Shown here: in pieces, positions 56,038 through 64,000 of the stretch
Numbering within the stretch: position 1 is the stretch's first letter
Layout of the letters: each line of letters begins with the position of its first letter
NCBI GenBank assembly: GCA_947494145.1
Contig: CANLTZ010000017.1
Span: 35,125-99,124, forward strand
Origin: an uncultured Jannaschia sp.
GTDB lineage: Bacteria > Pseudomonadota > Alphaproteobacteria > Rhodobacterales > Rhodobacteraceae
Reading direction: 5' to 3'
DNA: 64,000 bases
Made by a program: the position numbers and the translations under genes
The notes under the pieces: model-generated
Database searches by the model: none
What the model was told of the DNA's origin: nothing
The model's input: only the letters and a program-made list of their open reading frames with translations

Positions 56038-56826
56038 ATGTCCGCCAAACACCTTCTGGTCCGCGTCGATGATGCGGGCTCAAGCCTCGCCTCCAATCTT
56101 GGCTGCCTCGAGGCCTGCCTCCATGGCATCGCACGCAGCGTGGAGGTCATGGTTCCCGGCCCTTGGGTCGCCCATGCCGCCCACCTCTTCGCCCCCCATC
56201 CACAGATCGATATCGGCCTGCACATCACGCTCACCAGCGAATGGGATGGCCTGCGCTGGCGCCCCCTGACCCATGCCCCCAGCCTGATCGACGAATCCGG
56301 CGCCTTCCTTCCCCTCCTCCTGCCGCGGGCGGGTGACCCGCGCCCCAGCCTTGCCGAACGCGACTGGTCCATGGACGAGATCGCCGCCGAAATCCGCGCC
56401 CAAATCAACCTTGGCCGCAGCCTGTTCCCGCAAGCCAGCCATGTCTCCACCCACATGGCCCGCCATCTGGGCGACCTGCACCCCGCCCTGGGCGACCTGC
56501 TCCGCACCATCGCCCGGAAGGCTGGCCTAAAGGACGACCCCATGGGCAGCACCCTACCGCGCCTCCAAGGCTATGCCCCCCATCCGCGCGCTGCCGCCGA
56601 CCGGCTGAAACAGTTCGAGACCGCGCTCCAATCCCTCGACAGCGGCACCAATATCTTCGTGGACCACCCCGCCCGAGACGGCCCCGAATTGCGCGCCCTG
56701 GGCCATGCAGGCTACCGCGATGTGGCCGCCGACCGCGCCTCATGCCTCACCGTTCTCACCAGTCCCGACCTTCGCGCGACCCTCGACGCCCAGCAGATCG
56801 AACTCATCGCCTACCGCGACCTCTAA
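56038..56826 (+). CDS. YdjC/ChbG-like carbohydrate deacetylase
   Basis: 262-aa protein of the YdjC family. [15 protein letters not shown] near the start provides the metal-binding Asp pair, [13 protein letters not shown] the metal His, and [14 protein letters not shown] the second His motif. Known members remove acetyl groups from chito-oligosaccharides, but some family members act on other acetylated substrates. Immediately followed by an R1 repeat. Confidence 0.82.
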   Translation: MSAKHLLVRVDDAGSSLASNLGCLEACLHGIARSVEVMVPGPWVAHAAHLFAPHPQIDIGLHITLTSEWDGLRWRPLTHAPSLIDESGAFLPLLLPRAGDPRPSLAERDWSMDEIAAEIRAQINLGRSLFPQASHVSTHMARHLGDLHPALGDLLRTIARKAGLKDDPMGSTLPRLQGYAPHPRAAADRLKQFETALQSLDSGTNIFVDHPARDGPELRALGHAGYRDVAADRASCLTVLTSPDLRATLDAQQIELIAYRDL

Positions 56827-56839
56827 GTCCGTCGCCCCC

Positions 56840-56893
56840 TTCTTCCTGGCGCAAATATCCTGCGGGGGTCCGGGGGTGCAAAACCCCCGGCGC
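56840..56893 (+). repeat. R1 dispersed repeat, copy D
   Basis: Head TTCTTCCTGGCGCAAATATC, then CTGCGGGGG and hairpin CCGGGGG-TGCAAAA-CCCCCGG (56870-56890). It lies between convergent genes (ydjC-like and slyX) and touches the slyX stop, so it is well placed as a bidirectional terminator. Confidence 0.78.
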
Positions 56894-57088
56894 TCACCAA
56901 TGGGGCGGACGCTGGTCGGCCAGGGGCGCTGTTCCGGCCCCTTCGGCCTCAGCCTCCGCCGCCCGCTCCATCAGCATTCGCACCCGTCGCTCCAACGTGG
57001 CGATTTCGCCCGATTGGCGGGCCACCACGTCGGACAAATCCTCGACCATGCGGGTCAGGTGGGCGATGCGTTCTTCCAGCGCTTCCAT
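56894..57088 (-). CDS. slyX: SlyX-family protein
   Basis: 64-aa coiled-coil protein. [22 protein letters not shown] (in part) and [17 protein letters not shown] are the heptad pattern of SlyX, and the C-terminus has the PPHW ending of the family. Function is unknown in general. The ATG follows GGAGGCTGCC. A longer frame (104 aa) uses an upstream start within the hisS promoter region and is rejected. Confidence 0.82.
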   Translation of the reverse strand: MEALEERIAHLTRMVEDLSDVVARQSGEIATLERRVRMLMERAAEAEAEGAGTAPLADQRPPHW

Positions 57089-57161
57089 GGCAGCCTCCGG
57101 GGGTGGTTGCGGGTCGGGGCGGTGGGCCGTAGGAACGGGCGCGACTGACAGGACCGGGACA

Positions 57162-58769
57162 ATGGCCAAGCAGAAAAAACCCCGTCGCCCCTCGGCCCAG
57201 ACGCCCAAGGGGTTCCGCGACTATTTCGGCGCCGAGGTGACCGAACGCAAGACGATGCTAGACAAGATCGCCCAGGTCTACGAATTGCACGGCTTCGCGC
57301 CGCTGGAATCGTCGGCCGTGGAGACAGTCGAGGCCCTGGGCAAGTTCCTACCCGATGTGGACCGCCCCAATGAAGGCGTCTTCGCCTGGCAGGAGGGTGG
57401 CGAGACGGACGGCGACTGGCTTGCGCTCCGCTACGACCTGACCGCACCGCTGGCCCGCGTCTATGCGCAACATCGCAACGACCTGCCCACGCCCTACCGC
57501 CGCTACGCCATGGGCCCGGTCTGGCGCAACGAAAAACCCGGGCCTGGGCGGTTTCGGCAATTCTATCAATGCGATGCCGATACGGTGGGCACGGCCTCCG
57601 TCGCCGCCGATGCCGAGATGTGCGCCATGCTCGCCGATGCGTTGGAGGCCGTCGGGATCGAGCGCGGCGACTACGTCGTGCGCATCAACAATCGCAAGGT
57701 GCTCAACGGCGTGATGGAGGTGGCGGGCATCCCCGAAGACGACCACAACGCTCGTGGGATCGTACTGCGCGCGATCGACAAGCTGGACCGCCTGGGACTC
57801 GATGGTGTCCGGGCACTTCTGGGAAGTGGTCGAAAAGATGAAAGCGGGGATTTTACCGAAGGAGCGGACCTGAAATCCGAACAAATACGGGTTGTCCTCG
57901 AATTCATTAACGCCGAGCAAATTGTCCAAAACCGCCTGGACATAGTTAGCAAACAACTCACTGGAAATGCTACGGAAACAGACATCCTAAGACATGCCCG
58001 TACAAATTACGCAGAACTAGTGGGAGGTGGGACGATTGGCGACAAAAAAGCGTTCAACGCGCTTGTCCTGGAACATCTGCGCGAGCTTGTCGGAGCTTCA
58101 AACGTAGGCTTGGAAGGGGTCTCTGAACTTCAGCAGATATCTAACCTACTCGAAGCTCAAGGCTACGAAGCTGACCGTATCGTCATCGACCCCTCCGTCG
58201 TGCGCGGCCTGGGCTACTATACCGGCCCGGTCTATGAGGCCGAACTGACCTTCGAGATCAAAGACGAGAAGGGCCGCCCGCGCCAATTCGGCTCGGTCGC
58301 CGGTGGGGGACGCTATGACGACCTGGTGACGCGCTTCACGGGCCAGCAGGTGCCTGCAACCGGCGTCTCCATCGGTGTCGACCGGCTGCTGGCGGCGCTA
58401 CAGGCCAAAGGCCGCCTCGACGCGCAGCCCGAAGGCCCCGTCATCGTCACCGTCATGGATCGCGACCGCATGGCCGATTACATGGAAATCTGCGCTGATC
58501 TGCGCAAAGCGGGCATCGCGGCCGAAGTTTACTTGGGCAACCCCAAGAATTTCGGCAACCAGTTGAAATACGCCGACAAACGCCGCGCCCGCTTCGCCAT
58601 CATCCAAGGCAGCGATGAGGCCGCGCGCGATGTCGTGCAGGTCAAAGACCTCGTGAAAGGTGCCAAACTGGCCGAACAGGCCAGCCTGGAGGAATGGAAG
58701 GAAAACCCCTCCCAATTCGAAGTGCCGCGCGCCGGTCTGGTGGCGCGGCTCAAACCGTTCTTCCGGTGA
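57162..58769 (+). CDS. hisS: Histidyl-tRNA synthetase
   Basis: 535-aa class II synthetase that charges tRNA-His. Motif 2 is seen in [29 protein letters not shown] (in part [17 protein letters not shown]), the histidine-binding motif in [16 protein letters not shown], motif 3 in [13 protein letters not shown], and the anticodon-binding domain follows to the C-terminus. It is of the longer alphaproteobacterial form. Residues about 220-340 are encoded by DNA of about 49% G+C, against 62-63% in hand-counted flanks. The start [11 protein letters not shown] has GGACCGGGACA upstream. It overlaps hisZ by four bases. Confidence 0.95.
   Translation: MAKQKKPRRPSAQTPKGFRDYFGAEVTERKTMLDKIAQVYELHGFAPLESSAVETVEALGKFLPDVDRPNEGVFAWQEGGETDGDWLALRYDLTAPLARVYAQHRNDLPTPYRRYAMGPVWRNEKPGPGRFRQFYQCDADTVGTASVAADAEMCAMLADALEAVGIERGDYVVRINNRKVLNGVMEVAGIPEDDHNARGIVLRAIDKLDRLGLDGVRALLGSGRKDESGDFTEGADLKSEQIRVVLEFINAEQIVQNRLDIVSKQLTGNATETDILRHARTNYAELVGGGTIGDKKAFNALVLEHLRELVGASNVGLEGVSELQQISNLLEAQGYEADRIVIDPSVVRGLGYYTGPVYEAELTFEIKDEKGRPRQFGSVAGGGRYDDLVTRFTGQQVPATGVSIGVDRLLAALQAKGRLDAQPEGPVIVTVMDRDRMADYMEICADLRKAGIAAEVYLGNPKNFGNQLKYADKRRARFAIIQGSDEAARDVVQVKDLVKGAKLAEQASLEEWKENPSQFEVPRAGLVARLKPFFR
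57820..58180 (+). other. Low-G+C mosaic block inside hisS
   Basis: A hand count of 57841-58140 gives 147 G+C in 300 bases (49%); 57541-57600 gives 63% and 58201-58260 gives 62%. Codons such as ATA, CTA, AGA and AAA, rare elsewhere in the window, are frequent here. The reading frame stays open, and conserved HisRS residues at the left edge (GRKDESGDF) are kept with changed codons. This points to replacement by a foreign allele, with boundaries approximate. Confidence 0.65.
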
Positions 58770-59854
58770 TTTCCACCGCCGACCGCGCCCGCGCCGCCGA
58801 TATCCTGGCGCACTTCCGCGATGCGGGGGCCCAGATGTTCGAAGCGGACGTCCTGCAACCGGCGGGCGCCCTGCTGGACCTTTATGGCGAAGACATCCGC
58901 GCCCGCGCTTTCACCACCACCGACCCCATCGCGGGTGAGATGATGCTGCGCCCCGATTTCACCGTCCCCATCGTGCAGCGCCATATGGCAAGCGGGGCAG
59001 CGCCCGCGCGGTATTGCTACGCGGGCGAGATCTTTCGCCGCCAGGAAACCGACGAGGGCCGCCCCCGCGAATATCTGCAAGTGGGGTTCGAGTTGTTCGA
59101 TGGCGGCGACCCCGCCGCCGCCGATGCCGAGGTCTTTGCGCTGATCGCCGACGTGCTGGCCCCCTGGTCCGCCGTCCCGGCGACGGGTGATTTGGGTCTG
59201 CTGATTGCCGCGGTCGAGGGCCTTGGCACCTCGCCAGAGCGGCGGGCTGCCCTGCGCCGCCACATCTGGCGCCCCGCCCGCTTTCGCCGCCTGATGGATC
59301 GCTACTCCGGCGCCGCACCCGCGCCCGCCCGCGCCGCCCTTTTGGATAGGCTCACCGCCGAGACACCCGAAGCCATCGTTGCCGAGGCCGGCCAAGCCGT
59401 CGGCCAACGCAGCGTCACCGAGGTCGCGGCCCGTCTGGCGCATCTGGCTCAAGACGCCGCACAACCGCCCATCCACGCGACCGAGGCGCAAATCATCAAC
59501 GCCCTCTTGTCACTGGACGCGCCGCTCGCCGAAGCCATTGACCCGATCCGCGACATGGCCGCCGATCTGCCATCGCTGGCACCTGCCGCGAACGCCCTCG
59601 CCGCCCGGGCAGACGCACTGGCCCGCCGCGGCATCGACCCCGCCAAGTTGCCCTTCGCGCCTGCGCGGGGTCGTTCGCTCATGGAATATTACGACGGTTT
59701 CACCTTTACCTTCTCCGCGCCCAACCGACCCGACCTGCCGCCCTTGGCTACCGGAGGGCGCTACGACGCGCTGACCGCCATCTTGGGCGGTGGCACGGGG
59801 GTGCCCGCCGTGGGCGGCGTCGTCCGTCCCGGCCTGTTGAAGGTCTTGCCATGA
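58766..59854 (+). CDS. hisZ: ATP phosphoribosyltransferase regulatory subunit
   Basis: 362-aa HisRS-like protein without tRNA-charging activity, required by short-form HisG for histidine biosynthesis. It keeps class II folds: [23 protein letters not shown] (in part [12 protein letters not shown]) and [25 protein letters not shown] (in part). The histidine-site loop [14 protein letters not shown] is also present. The GTG start ([10 protein letters not shown]) overlaps hisS by four bases (GTGA), so it is translationally coupled. The longer ATG frame lies within hisS. Confidence 0.93.
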   Translation: MISTADRARAADILAHFRDAGAQMFEADVLQPAGALLDLYGEDIRARAFTTTDPIAGEMMLRPDFTVPIVQRHMASGAAPARYCYAGEIFRRQETDEGRPREYLQVGFELFDGGDPAAADAEVFALIADVLAPWSAVPATGDLGLLIAAVEGLGTSPERRAALRRHIWRPARFRRLMDRYSGAAPAPARAALLDRLTAETPEAIVAEAGQAVGQRSVTEVAARLAHLAQDAAQPPIHATEAQIINALLSLDAPLAEAIDPIRDMAADLPSLAPAANALAARADALARRGIDPAKLPFAPARGRSLMEYYDGFTFTFSAPNRPDLPPLATGGRYDALTAILGGGTGVPAVGGVVRPGLLKVLP

Positions 59855-60534
59855 TCCGTCTGGGCGTGCCGTCCAAGGGGCGGCTGATGGAAAAGACCTT
59901 CGACTGGTTCGGCGCGCGCGGCCTCACGCTGGAACGCACCGGGTCGGACCGCGAATATGCGGGCCGCGTCCAAGGCGCCGATATCGCGCTGGTGCTGTTG
60001 TCGGCGGGCGAAATCCCCCGGGAACTGGCTGCCGGGCGCCTGCATCTGGGCGTCACCGGCAGCGACCTGGTACGCGAAAAGCTTCCGGCCTGGCAAACCC
60101 GGGTGGAGGCGGTCGCCGCCATGGGCTTCGGTCATGCCGACCTGGTGCTGGCGGTGCCGAACGTCTGGGTCGATGTGGACACGCTCGACGACCTCGATTC
60201 CGTCGCCGCCGCCTTCCGCGCCAGCCATGGCCACCGGTTGCGCATCGCCACGAAGTACCACCGGCTCGTGCGTGAATTCCTGCGCGACCACGGCGTGGCC
60301 GATTACCAACTTGTCGACAGCCAAGGTGCCACCGAAGGCACGGTTCTCAACCAGAGTGCCGAGGCCATCGCCGACATCACCTCCACCGGGGAAACCCTGC
60401 GTGCCAACCACCTGAAGGTGCTGTCCGATGGGCTGATCCATGCCAGCCAGGCGACGCTGTTCCGATCGTTGGCGGCGCCCTGGGATGCGGCTGCGCATGC
60501 GGTTTTGGAGGAGTTGCGTCCGCGGTTTGTCTGA
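59851..60534 (+). CDS. hisG: ATP phosphoribosyltransferase, short form
   Basis: 227-aa enzyme catalysing the first step of histidine synthesis, condensing ATP with [20 protein letters not shown] is the substrate-site start; LHLGVTGSDLVRE and the PRPP loop VDSQGATEGTVLNQS (here LVDSQGATEGTVLN) are present. The short form lacks the C-terminal regulatory domain and so depends on HisZ. ATGA overlap with hisZ. Confidence 0.95.
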   Translation: MIRLGVPSKGRLMEKTFDWFGARGLTLERTGSDREYAGRVQGADIALVLLSAGEIPRELAAGRLHLGVTGSDLVREKLPAWQTRVEAVAAMGFGHADLVLAVPNVWVDVDTLDDLDSVAAAFRASHGHRLRIATKYHRLVREFLRDHGVADYQLVDSQGATEGTVLNQSAEAIADITSTGETLRANHLKVLSDGLIHASQATLFRSLAAPWDAAAHAVLEELRPRFV

Positions 60535-60607
60535 AACCACTCCTACGGATGCCTCACATTACCAATAACGCTCATGGTGAACTCCCTCTTTCCCCGCTCC
60601 GAGCGGG

Positions 60608-60684
60608 ATCGGAATCAAGCCCGCAGGACGCCGGTCCATCGCCGGACCGCAGCCCGTCTATAGACCGGCTTGCACCTAGCACAT
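60608..60684 (-). repeat. R2 dispersed repeat, copy b (internally deleted)
   Basis: On the minus strand it starts GTGCAAGCCGGTCTATAGAC, then GGGCTGCGG, and joins directly to CGGCGATGGACCGGCGTCC and GCGGGCTTGATTCCG. Relative to copies a and c, the middle of about 120 bases is missing and only the two ends remain. It lies between convergent hisG and the DUF938 gene. Confidence 0.7.
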
Positions 60685-60734
60685 GCGATAAGGTTTCTCT
60701 CAAGTAAGACCGTTCGGGCAAACTCCGAACCGCT

Positions 60735-61379
60735 CTAAATCCCCGCCCCACCCCGCGCCAAGACAAAGAGGTTGTTGGCTGGCATATCCACCATCTCGAC
60801 CCGTAAGCCGAGTGCGCTTAGCACGCTCTGGATCACCTCGATCTCCTTCAGGCCAATAGCCGGGTCCTGTCCTCGCAAGCTGGCGTCAAAGGCACGGTCC
60901 CCGTCACTGGTGGGCACGCCATCGCGCAGAAACGGCCCATAGATCGCAAGCAAGCCCCCCTTGGCCAGGGCTCGCGTGGCCTCGTCCAACAGGTTCGACA
61001 TCTCCGCATCTGAAATCAGGTGCAGCAGATTCACCACCAAAATGGCATCCGCCGCGCCCTCGATGGCCCAGCCGGGCTCACCCGCGTTGATCTCGCCCGC
61101 AGGTGCCACGTTGGGAAGGCCCTTGCAACGCGCGTCGATGGCGGCACGCCGCACCTCATCCACGTCGGTGGGATGGAAGATCAGGTCGGGCCGGTGGGCC
61201 GCTAAAGCCGCGATATGCTGGCCTGTGCCCGAGGCCAGTTCCAGCACATTGCCTTTGCGGGGCAGGCGCGGCAGCAACACGTCCAGGATGGGCCCCAGAT
61301 TGCGCGTCGCCGCAGGCGCAGACATCAAACCATCGGCATCGGGCTGGCCCGGCGCATCCCCCATGGGCACCCGCCGCAT
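60735..61379 (-). CDS. DUF938-family SAM-dependent methyltransferase
   Basis: 214-aa class I methyltransferase-like protein. The SAM-binding loop is VLELASGTGQHIAAL, followed by FHPTDVDEV and NLLHLIS. The sequence closely fits the DUF938 family, whose substrate is unknown. The start MRRVPMGDAP overlaps the FAD oxidoreductase stop (TGATG), indicating coupling. A longer frame through the oxidoreductase is rejected. Confidence 0.82.
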   Translation of the reverse strand: MRRVPMGDAPGQPDADGLMSAPAATRNLGPILDVLLPRLPRKGNVLELASGTGQHIAALAAHRPDLIFHPTDVDEVRRAAIDARCKGLPNVAPAGEINAGEPGWAIEGAADAILVVNLLHLISDAEMSNLLDEATRALAKGGLLAIYGPFLRDGVPTSDGDRAFDASLRGQDPAIGLKEIEVIQSVLSALGLRVEMVDMPANNLFVLARGGAGI

Positions 61380-62434
61380 CAGGCGAACCGCCCGGGCGAC
61401 AAAGCCGCGACGGTGGCCGCGTCCAGTTCCGACGCGCGCCCCGCCACCAGATCGGCCAGCAGACGCGCCGCCGCGGGCGCCGTCTGGAAGCCGTAGCCAC
61501 CCTGCCCCGCGCACCACCAGAACCCAGGCCTTTCCGACGCGCCCAAGGCCAGACACCTATCCGGCGTGAAGGTTCGAAGCCCCGCCCAGGACGCGATGGG
61601 CCGCGTCACTTCCGGCTCAGCCGCCGCCTGCCAGCGGGCCAAGCCTTCGGCCAGAACCATGTCGTCCGGCCAGGCATCCATGGGCTCTGCCGGGTCTTCT
61701 TCGGCAGGAGACACCAGCAAGGCCCAGGCATCGGGCTTGGCATACCACCGCTCTGCCACGCCCAGCATCATGGGCCAAGCGCGCACATCCGCGCCGCCCG
61801 GTGCCGCGATCCGCGCCATGGAGCGGCGCAGCGGCGTCAACCCCAAGGGCCGCACCCCGGCCAATTCGGCCACACCATCGGCCCAAGGACCCGCCGCGTT
61901 CACCACATTGCGGGCCGTCACCTCCACCTTGCCCGCCCGCACGTGCCAGCCGCCCGGCACCGCCTCGATGGTGTCGGCCCGGCAATCCAGCCGCACCTTT
62001 GCCACGGCGCGAAGCCCGGCTTGCACCATCGCGCCGGTGTCCAAATCGAAGGCATCCCCGTGAAAGGCCGCCCGCGTCACCGCTTGCGATAAGACGGGCA
62101 CGCGCGTCTGAGCGTCGTCCAGGGTGATGGCTGTCAGCCCCAAATTCTTGGCGTCGCTTGTGAATTCGTCTTCCTCGCCCTCGACCCCGACAAGCATCAA
62201 GCCGCGCGGCGACATCCAGCCCGCCGCCTCATGGTCGGCCCGCGACGCGCGGTTGAGCGCGACAACCGGCGCCAAACCATACCGTTCCTCGAACAAGGCC
62301 GCGGACCGGCCCGACGCATGGTAGGCCGGAGCCTCCTCCGCCTCCCACAACTCGACCGTACCCAAAGCAGAGAGCGCATGGCCGGCCGATGCGCCCGCAA
62401 TGCCTCCCCCGATAATCAAAAAGTCCCGTTCCAC
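61379..62434 (-). CDS. FAD-dependent amine/amino-acid oxidoreductase (DAO family)
   Basis: 351-aa flavoprotein. The N-terminal Rossmann motif is FLIIGGGIAGASAGHAL, and the C-terminal FAD motif is WCAGQGGYGFQTAPAAARLLADL (in part). SGRSAALFEERYG resembles D-arginine dehydrogenase-like and glycine oxidase-like proteins. GTG at 62434 (VERDFLIIGGG) is preferred; a TTG twelve codons upstream is possible. The substrate is probably a D-amino acid or N-methylated amine, but it is not determined. Confidence 0.82.
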   Translation of the reverse strand: MERDFLIIGGGIAGASAGHALSALGTVELWEAEEAPAYHASGRSAALFEERYGLAPVVALNRASRADHEAAGWMSPRGLMLVGVEGEEDEFTSDAKNLGLTAITLDDAQTRVPVLSQAVTRAAFHGDAFDLDTGAMVQAGLRAVAKVRLDCRADTIEAVPGGWHVRAGKVEVTARNVVNAAGPWADGVAELAGVRPLGLTPLRRSMARIAAPGGADVRAWPMMLGVAERWYAKPDAWALLVSPAEEDPAEPMDAWPDDMVLAEGLARWQAAAEPEVTRPIASWAGLRTFTPDRCLALGASERPGFWWCAGQGGYGFQTAPAAARLLADLVAGRASELDAATVAALSPGRFA

Positions 62435-62503
62435 CCCGCGACACTCACACGGCGGTGCCTCGTCACTCAAGCGCCAAGGCCGGAAACGATCGCAACCGGG
62501 CGT

Positions 62504-63436
62504 TCACGCCTCTTCCAATCGGTCCGTGGCAGGTGGCGGCGTGGGCGAAAGCGCCGTGATCTGCGCCAGCAAATCTTCGCCGAGCGTGATGCCCGCCGCG
62601 GCCAGGGACGGCGCCAGTTGCACCGCGTCGCGGGCGCTGATGATTGGCGCGGTCACGGCCCGGTGCGCCATGGCCCAGGCCACGGCCAGGGTCGCGGGCG
62701 CGTGGCCGACTTCGGTCGCCAACGCAGCCAACCCCTTCGCTGCCTCGTGCATCCAGGCCGGACCATATCGCGCGGCATAGCGCGTATCCTCGACCAGCCG
62801 TCCCCCTTCGCCTTGAGCATATTTTCCCGTCAGCAAACCGCCGCCAAGCGGCGAGTAAGGCGCGACGGCGATCCCCTGGTCGACGGCCATGGGCAAGATT
62901 TCCACCTCAGCCTGCCGCTTCACCAAGCTATACATCGGCTGGATCATGTCGATGCGCGTGCCGAACGTGGCCGCCACGGCCTGGGCCTTCATCACCTGCC
63001 AGGCCGCGTAGTTGCTGACGGCAAGGTAGCGCACCACGCCGTCGGATTGCAGCTTGGCCAGGGTCTCGAACGTCTCCTCCAGCGGGGTGTCACCGTCCCA
63101 GCGATGCATATAGAGGATATCGATCACATCCATGCCAAGCCGCGCCCGGCTTTCATCCAGCGACGCCAGAATGTTGTCCCGACTGGCCCCACCCTGATAA
63201 GCGGCCTTCGTCGCGATGATCAGACTGTCTCGCTCGGGGGCGGCGAAGCGCCCCAACAGCATCTCGGAGCGGCCTTCGGTGTAGACATGGGCGGTGTCGA
63301 AGAAGGTCACACCAGCGGCGCGGCAGGCGTCGAACATGGCGCGGCTGTCGGCTTCCGAGGCCTTGCCGCCGAACTGCATGGCGCCGAAGCAGAGGGCGGA
63401 GACGGGGGTCCCGTCGAGGGCGGTGAGATGGGTCAT
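62504..63436 (-). CDS. Aldo/keto reductase
   Basis: 310-aa NADPH-dependent TIM-barrel reductase. The catalytic tetrad is seen as Asp and Tyr in FFDTAHVYTEGRSE, Lys in IIATKAAYQGG and His in DILYMHRWDGDT. The substrate is unknown. It lies 70 bases from the DAO-type gene, possibly in one unit. Confidence 0.88.
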   Translation of the reverse strand: MTHLTALDGTPVSALCFGAMQFGGKASEADSRAMFDACRAAGVTFFDTAHVYTEGRSEMLLGRFAAPERDSLIIATKAAYQGGASRDNILASLDESRARLGMDVIDILYMHRWDGDTPLEETFETLAKLQSDGVVRYLAVSNYAAWQVMKAQAVAATFGTRIDMIQPMYSLVKRQAEVEILPMAVDQGIAVAPYSPLGGGLLTGKYAQGEGGRLVEDTRYAARYGPAWMHEAAKGLAALATEVGHAPATLAVAWAMAHRAVTAPIISARDAVQLAPSLAAAGITLGEDLLAQITALSPTPPPATDRLEEA

Positions 63437-64000
63437 AGGGGCGCTTCTTCACAAATTGGGGGTGTTCTGGAGGGGGTGTTTCCCAGTTTGTACATCTTTT
63501 TCGGACCGAAATGGATAGGTGGCGCGGGTGACAGCCGCCACCCAAACCACGCTGACCCACCTTGATCGCCACGACCCAACGCGGGACCCGTCCGAACACG
63601 AAACAAACCCCGCCCCCCCGCGCGAAAGCCGGTCCATCGACGGGCCGCGGTGCGGCGATCCGACGGTCGTTCTGCGGCGCTTTATGGTGGCCAGTTCATT
63701 GCGTTGCTCAAGCGGCGCGCCGAGATCAGCCAAATCGCCGTGCCGTGGGGGCGGTCGCCATTGGAGCGCCATTGGTCCGAGCGACAATGGCGACGCGATG
63801 GACCGGCGCCCTTCGGGCTTGATTCCGGTTCTGGGGTGAATGGATAGCACTTAAATAGCTACCCGCCCCTCAGCTGCCCAAGCTCATCAACGACGAGTTG
63901 GATGGGTAACTCGAAGAAATCAAACTGAACCGCGCCGGGTTTGCCGGAGGCTGATTGATCTTAGTTACGCGGCTATGTCTGATCTATCCAGAGCTGCGTA
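63437..64000. other. Terminal region without an accepted gene
   Basis: 564 bases containing a possible promoter region for the reductase, the R2 copy c (63628-63838), and about 160 bases to the end of the window in which no gene start or RNA was recognised. Frames at 63519-63839 and nearby are within the repeat and read differently in each copy. Confidence 0.4.
63628..63838 (+). repeat. R2 dispersed repeat, copy c (long)
   Basis: The longest copy. Starts GCCGGTCCATCGACGGGCCG, continues with TGCGGCGATCC, CTTTATGG and a variable middle, and ends with GCGATGGACCGGCGCCCTTC and GGGCTTGATTCCGGT. Both ends carry the GGTCCATCG half-palindrome in opposite orientation, as in copy a. Confidence 0.75.

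Noticed and set aside
63519..63839. Plus-strand frame of 106 codons near the right end
   Set aside because: It lies mostly in R2 copy c; the equivalent frame in copy a is interrupted or different, so it is a repeat artefact.

Overview
The window is a G+C-rich bacterial chromosome segment that looks like the Rhodobacteraceae (Roseobacter/Rhodobacter/Paracoccus group, Alphaproteobacteria). The reasons are a 14-gene nuo locus interleaved with unrelated reading frames as in Rhodobacter and Paracoccus, a long alphaproteobacterial-type HisRS, a short HisG paired with HisZ, an EI-Ntr (PtsP) next to a catalytic-type aspartokinase, and a leucine/isovalerate (liu) degradation operon. All family calls were made by reading the sequence; no database search was possible.

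Region 1 (1-22846, minus strand): all 14 subunits of the proton-pumping NADH:quinone oxidoreductase, in the order nuoA-B-C-D-E-F-G-H-I-J-K-L-M-N, ending at what looks like the first codons of birA. Fourteen larger co-oriented extra genes, plus one convincing 40-codon and one doubtful 22-codon reading frame, sit between the subunits, mostly joined by ATGA, GTGA or TGATG overlaps. They include two GFA-type zinc proteins, a carboxymuconolactone-decarboxylase-like protein, a MAPEG membrane protein, a four-EF-hand secreted protein, lipoproteins, and a membrane protein that shares its helix-hairpin-helix C-terminus with an unusual tail on NuoE. An oppositely oriented arsR plus ArsP-like permease pair separates nuoA from nuoB.

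Region 2 (23094-24812): an AraC-type regulator converges on an MltB-like lytic transglycosylase. Region 3 (24904-36366, minus): a liu operon (ivd, mccB, mccA, hmgL, liuC) that also carries nine unrelated or unknown genes, with a perfect 14-bp TetR-type palindrome in front of ivd. Region 4 (36495-45049): an NlpC/P60-like peptidase, an AlkD-like repair protein, glmS-glmU, gph, a DegT-type aminotransferase and a fused aconitase X. Region 5 (45294-50840): lysC, ptsP, a FadR-type regulator with a putative operator, and an OmpA-like lipoprotein. Region 6 (51162-56826): an unknown protein, an Ada-type methyltransferase, nth, a PfkB sugar/nucleoside kinase, a small Cys/His-rich secreted peptide, a DenD-like dehydrogenase and a YdjC-like deacetylase. 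Region 7 (56894-63436): slyX, the hisS-hisZ-hisG operon, a DUF938 methyltransferase, a FAD oxidase and an aldo/keto reductase.

Two dispersed intergenic repeat families were found. R1 has a conserved head followed by G+C-rich hairpins and occurs at 32.4, 41.9, 43.2 (head only), 53.6 and 56.8 kb. R2 has palindromic ends and a variable middle and occurs at 46.6, 60.6 and 63.6 kb, with a degenerate piece at 37.0 kb. No tRNA, rRNA, CRISPR array, complete insertion sequence or prophage was recognised. The most unusual points are the NuoE/HHH domain duplication, the ars cassette that splits nuo, the translationally coupled small ORF in nuo, and a roughly 350-bp low-G+C mosaic block inside hisS.
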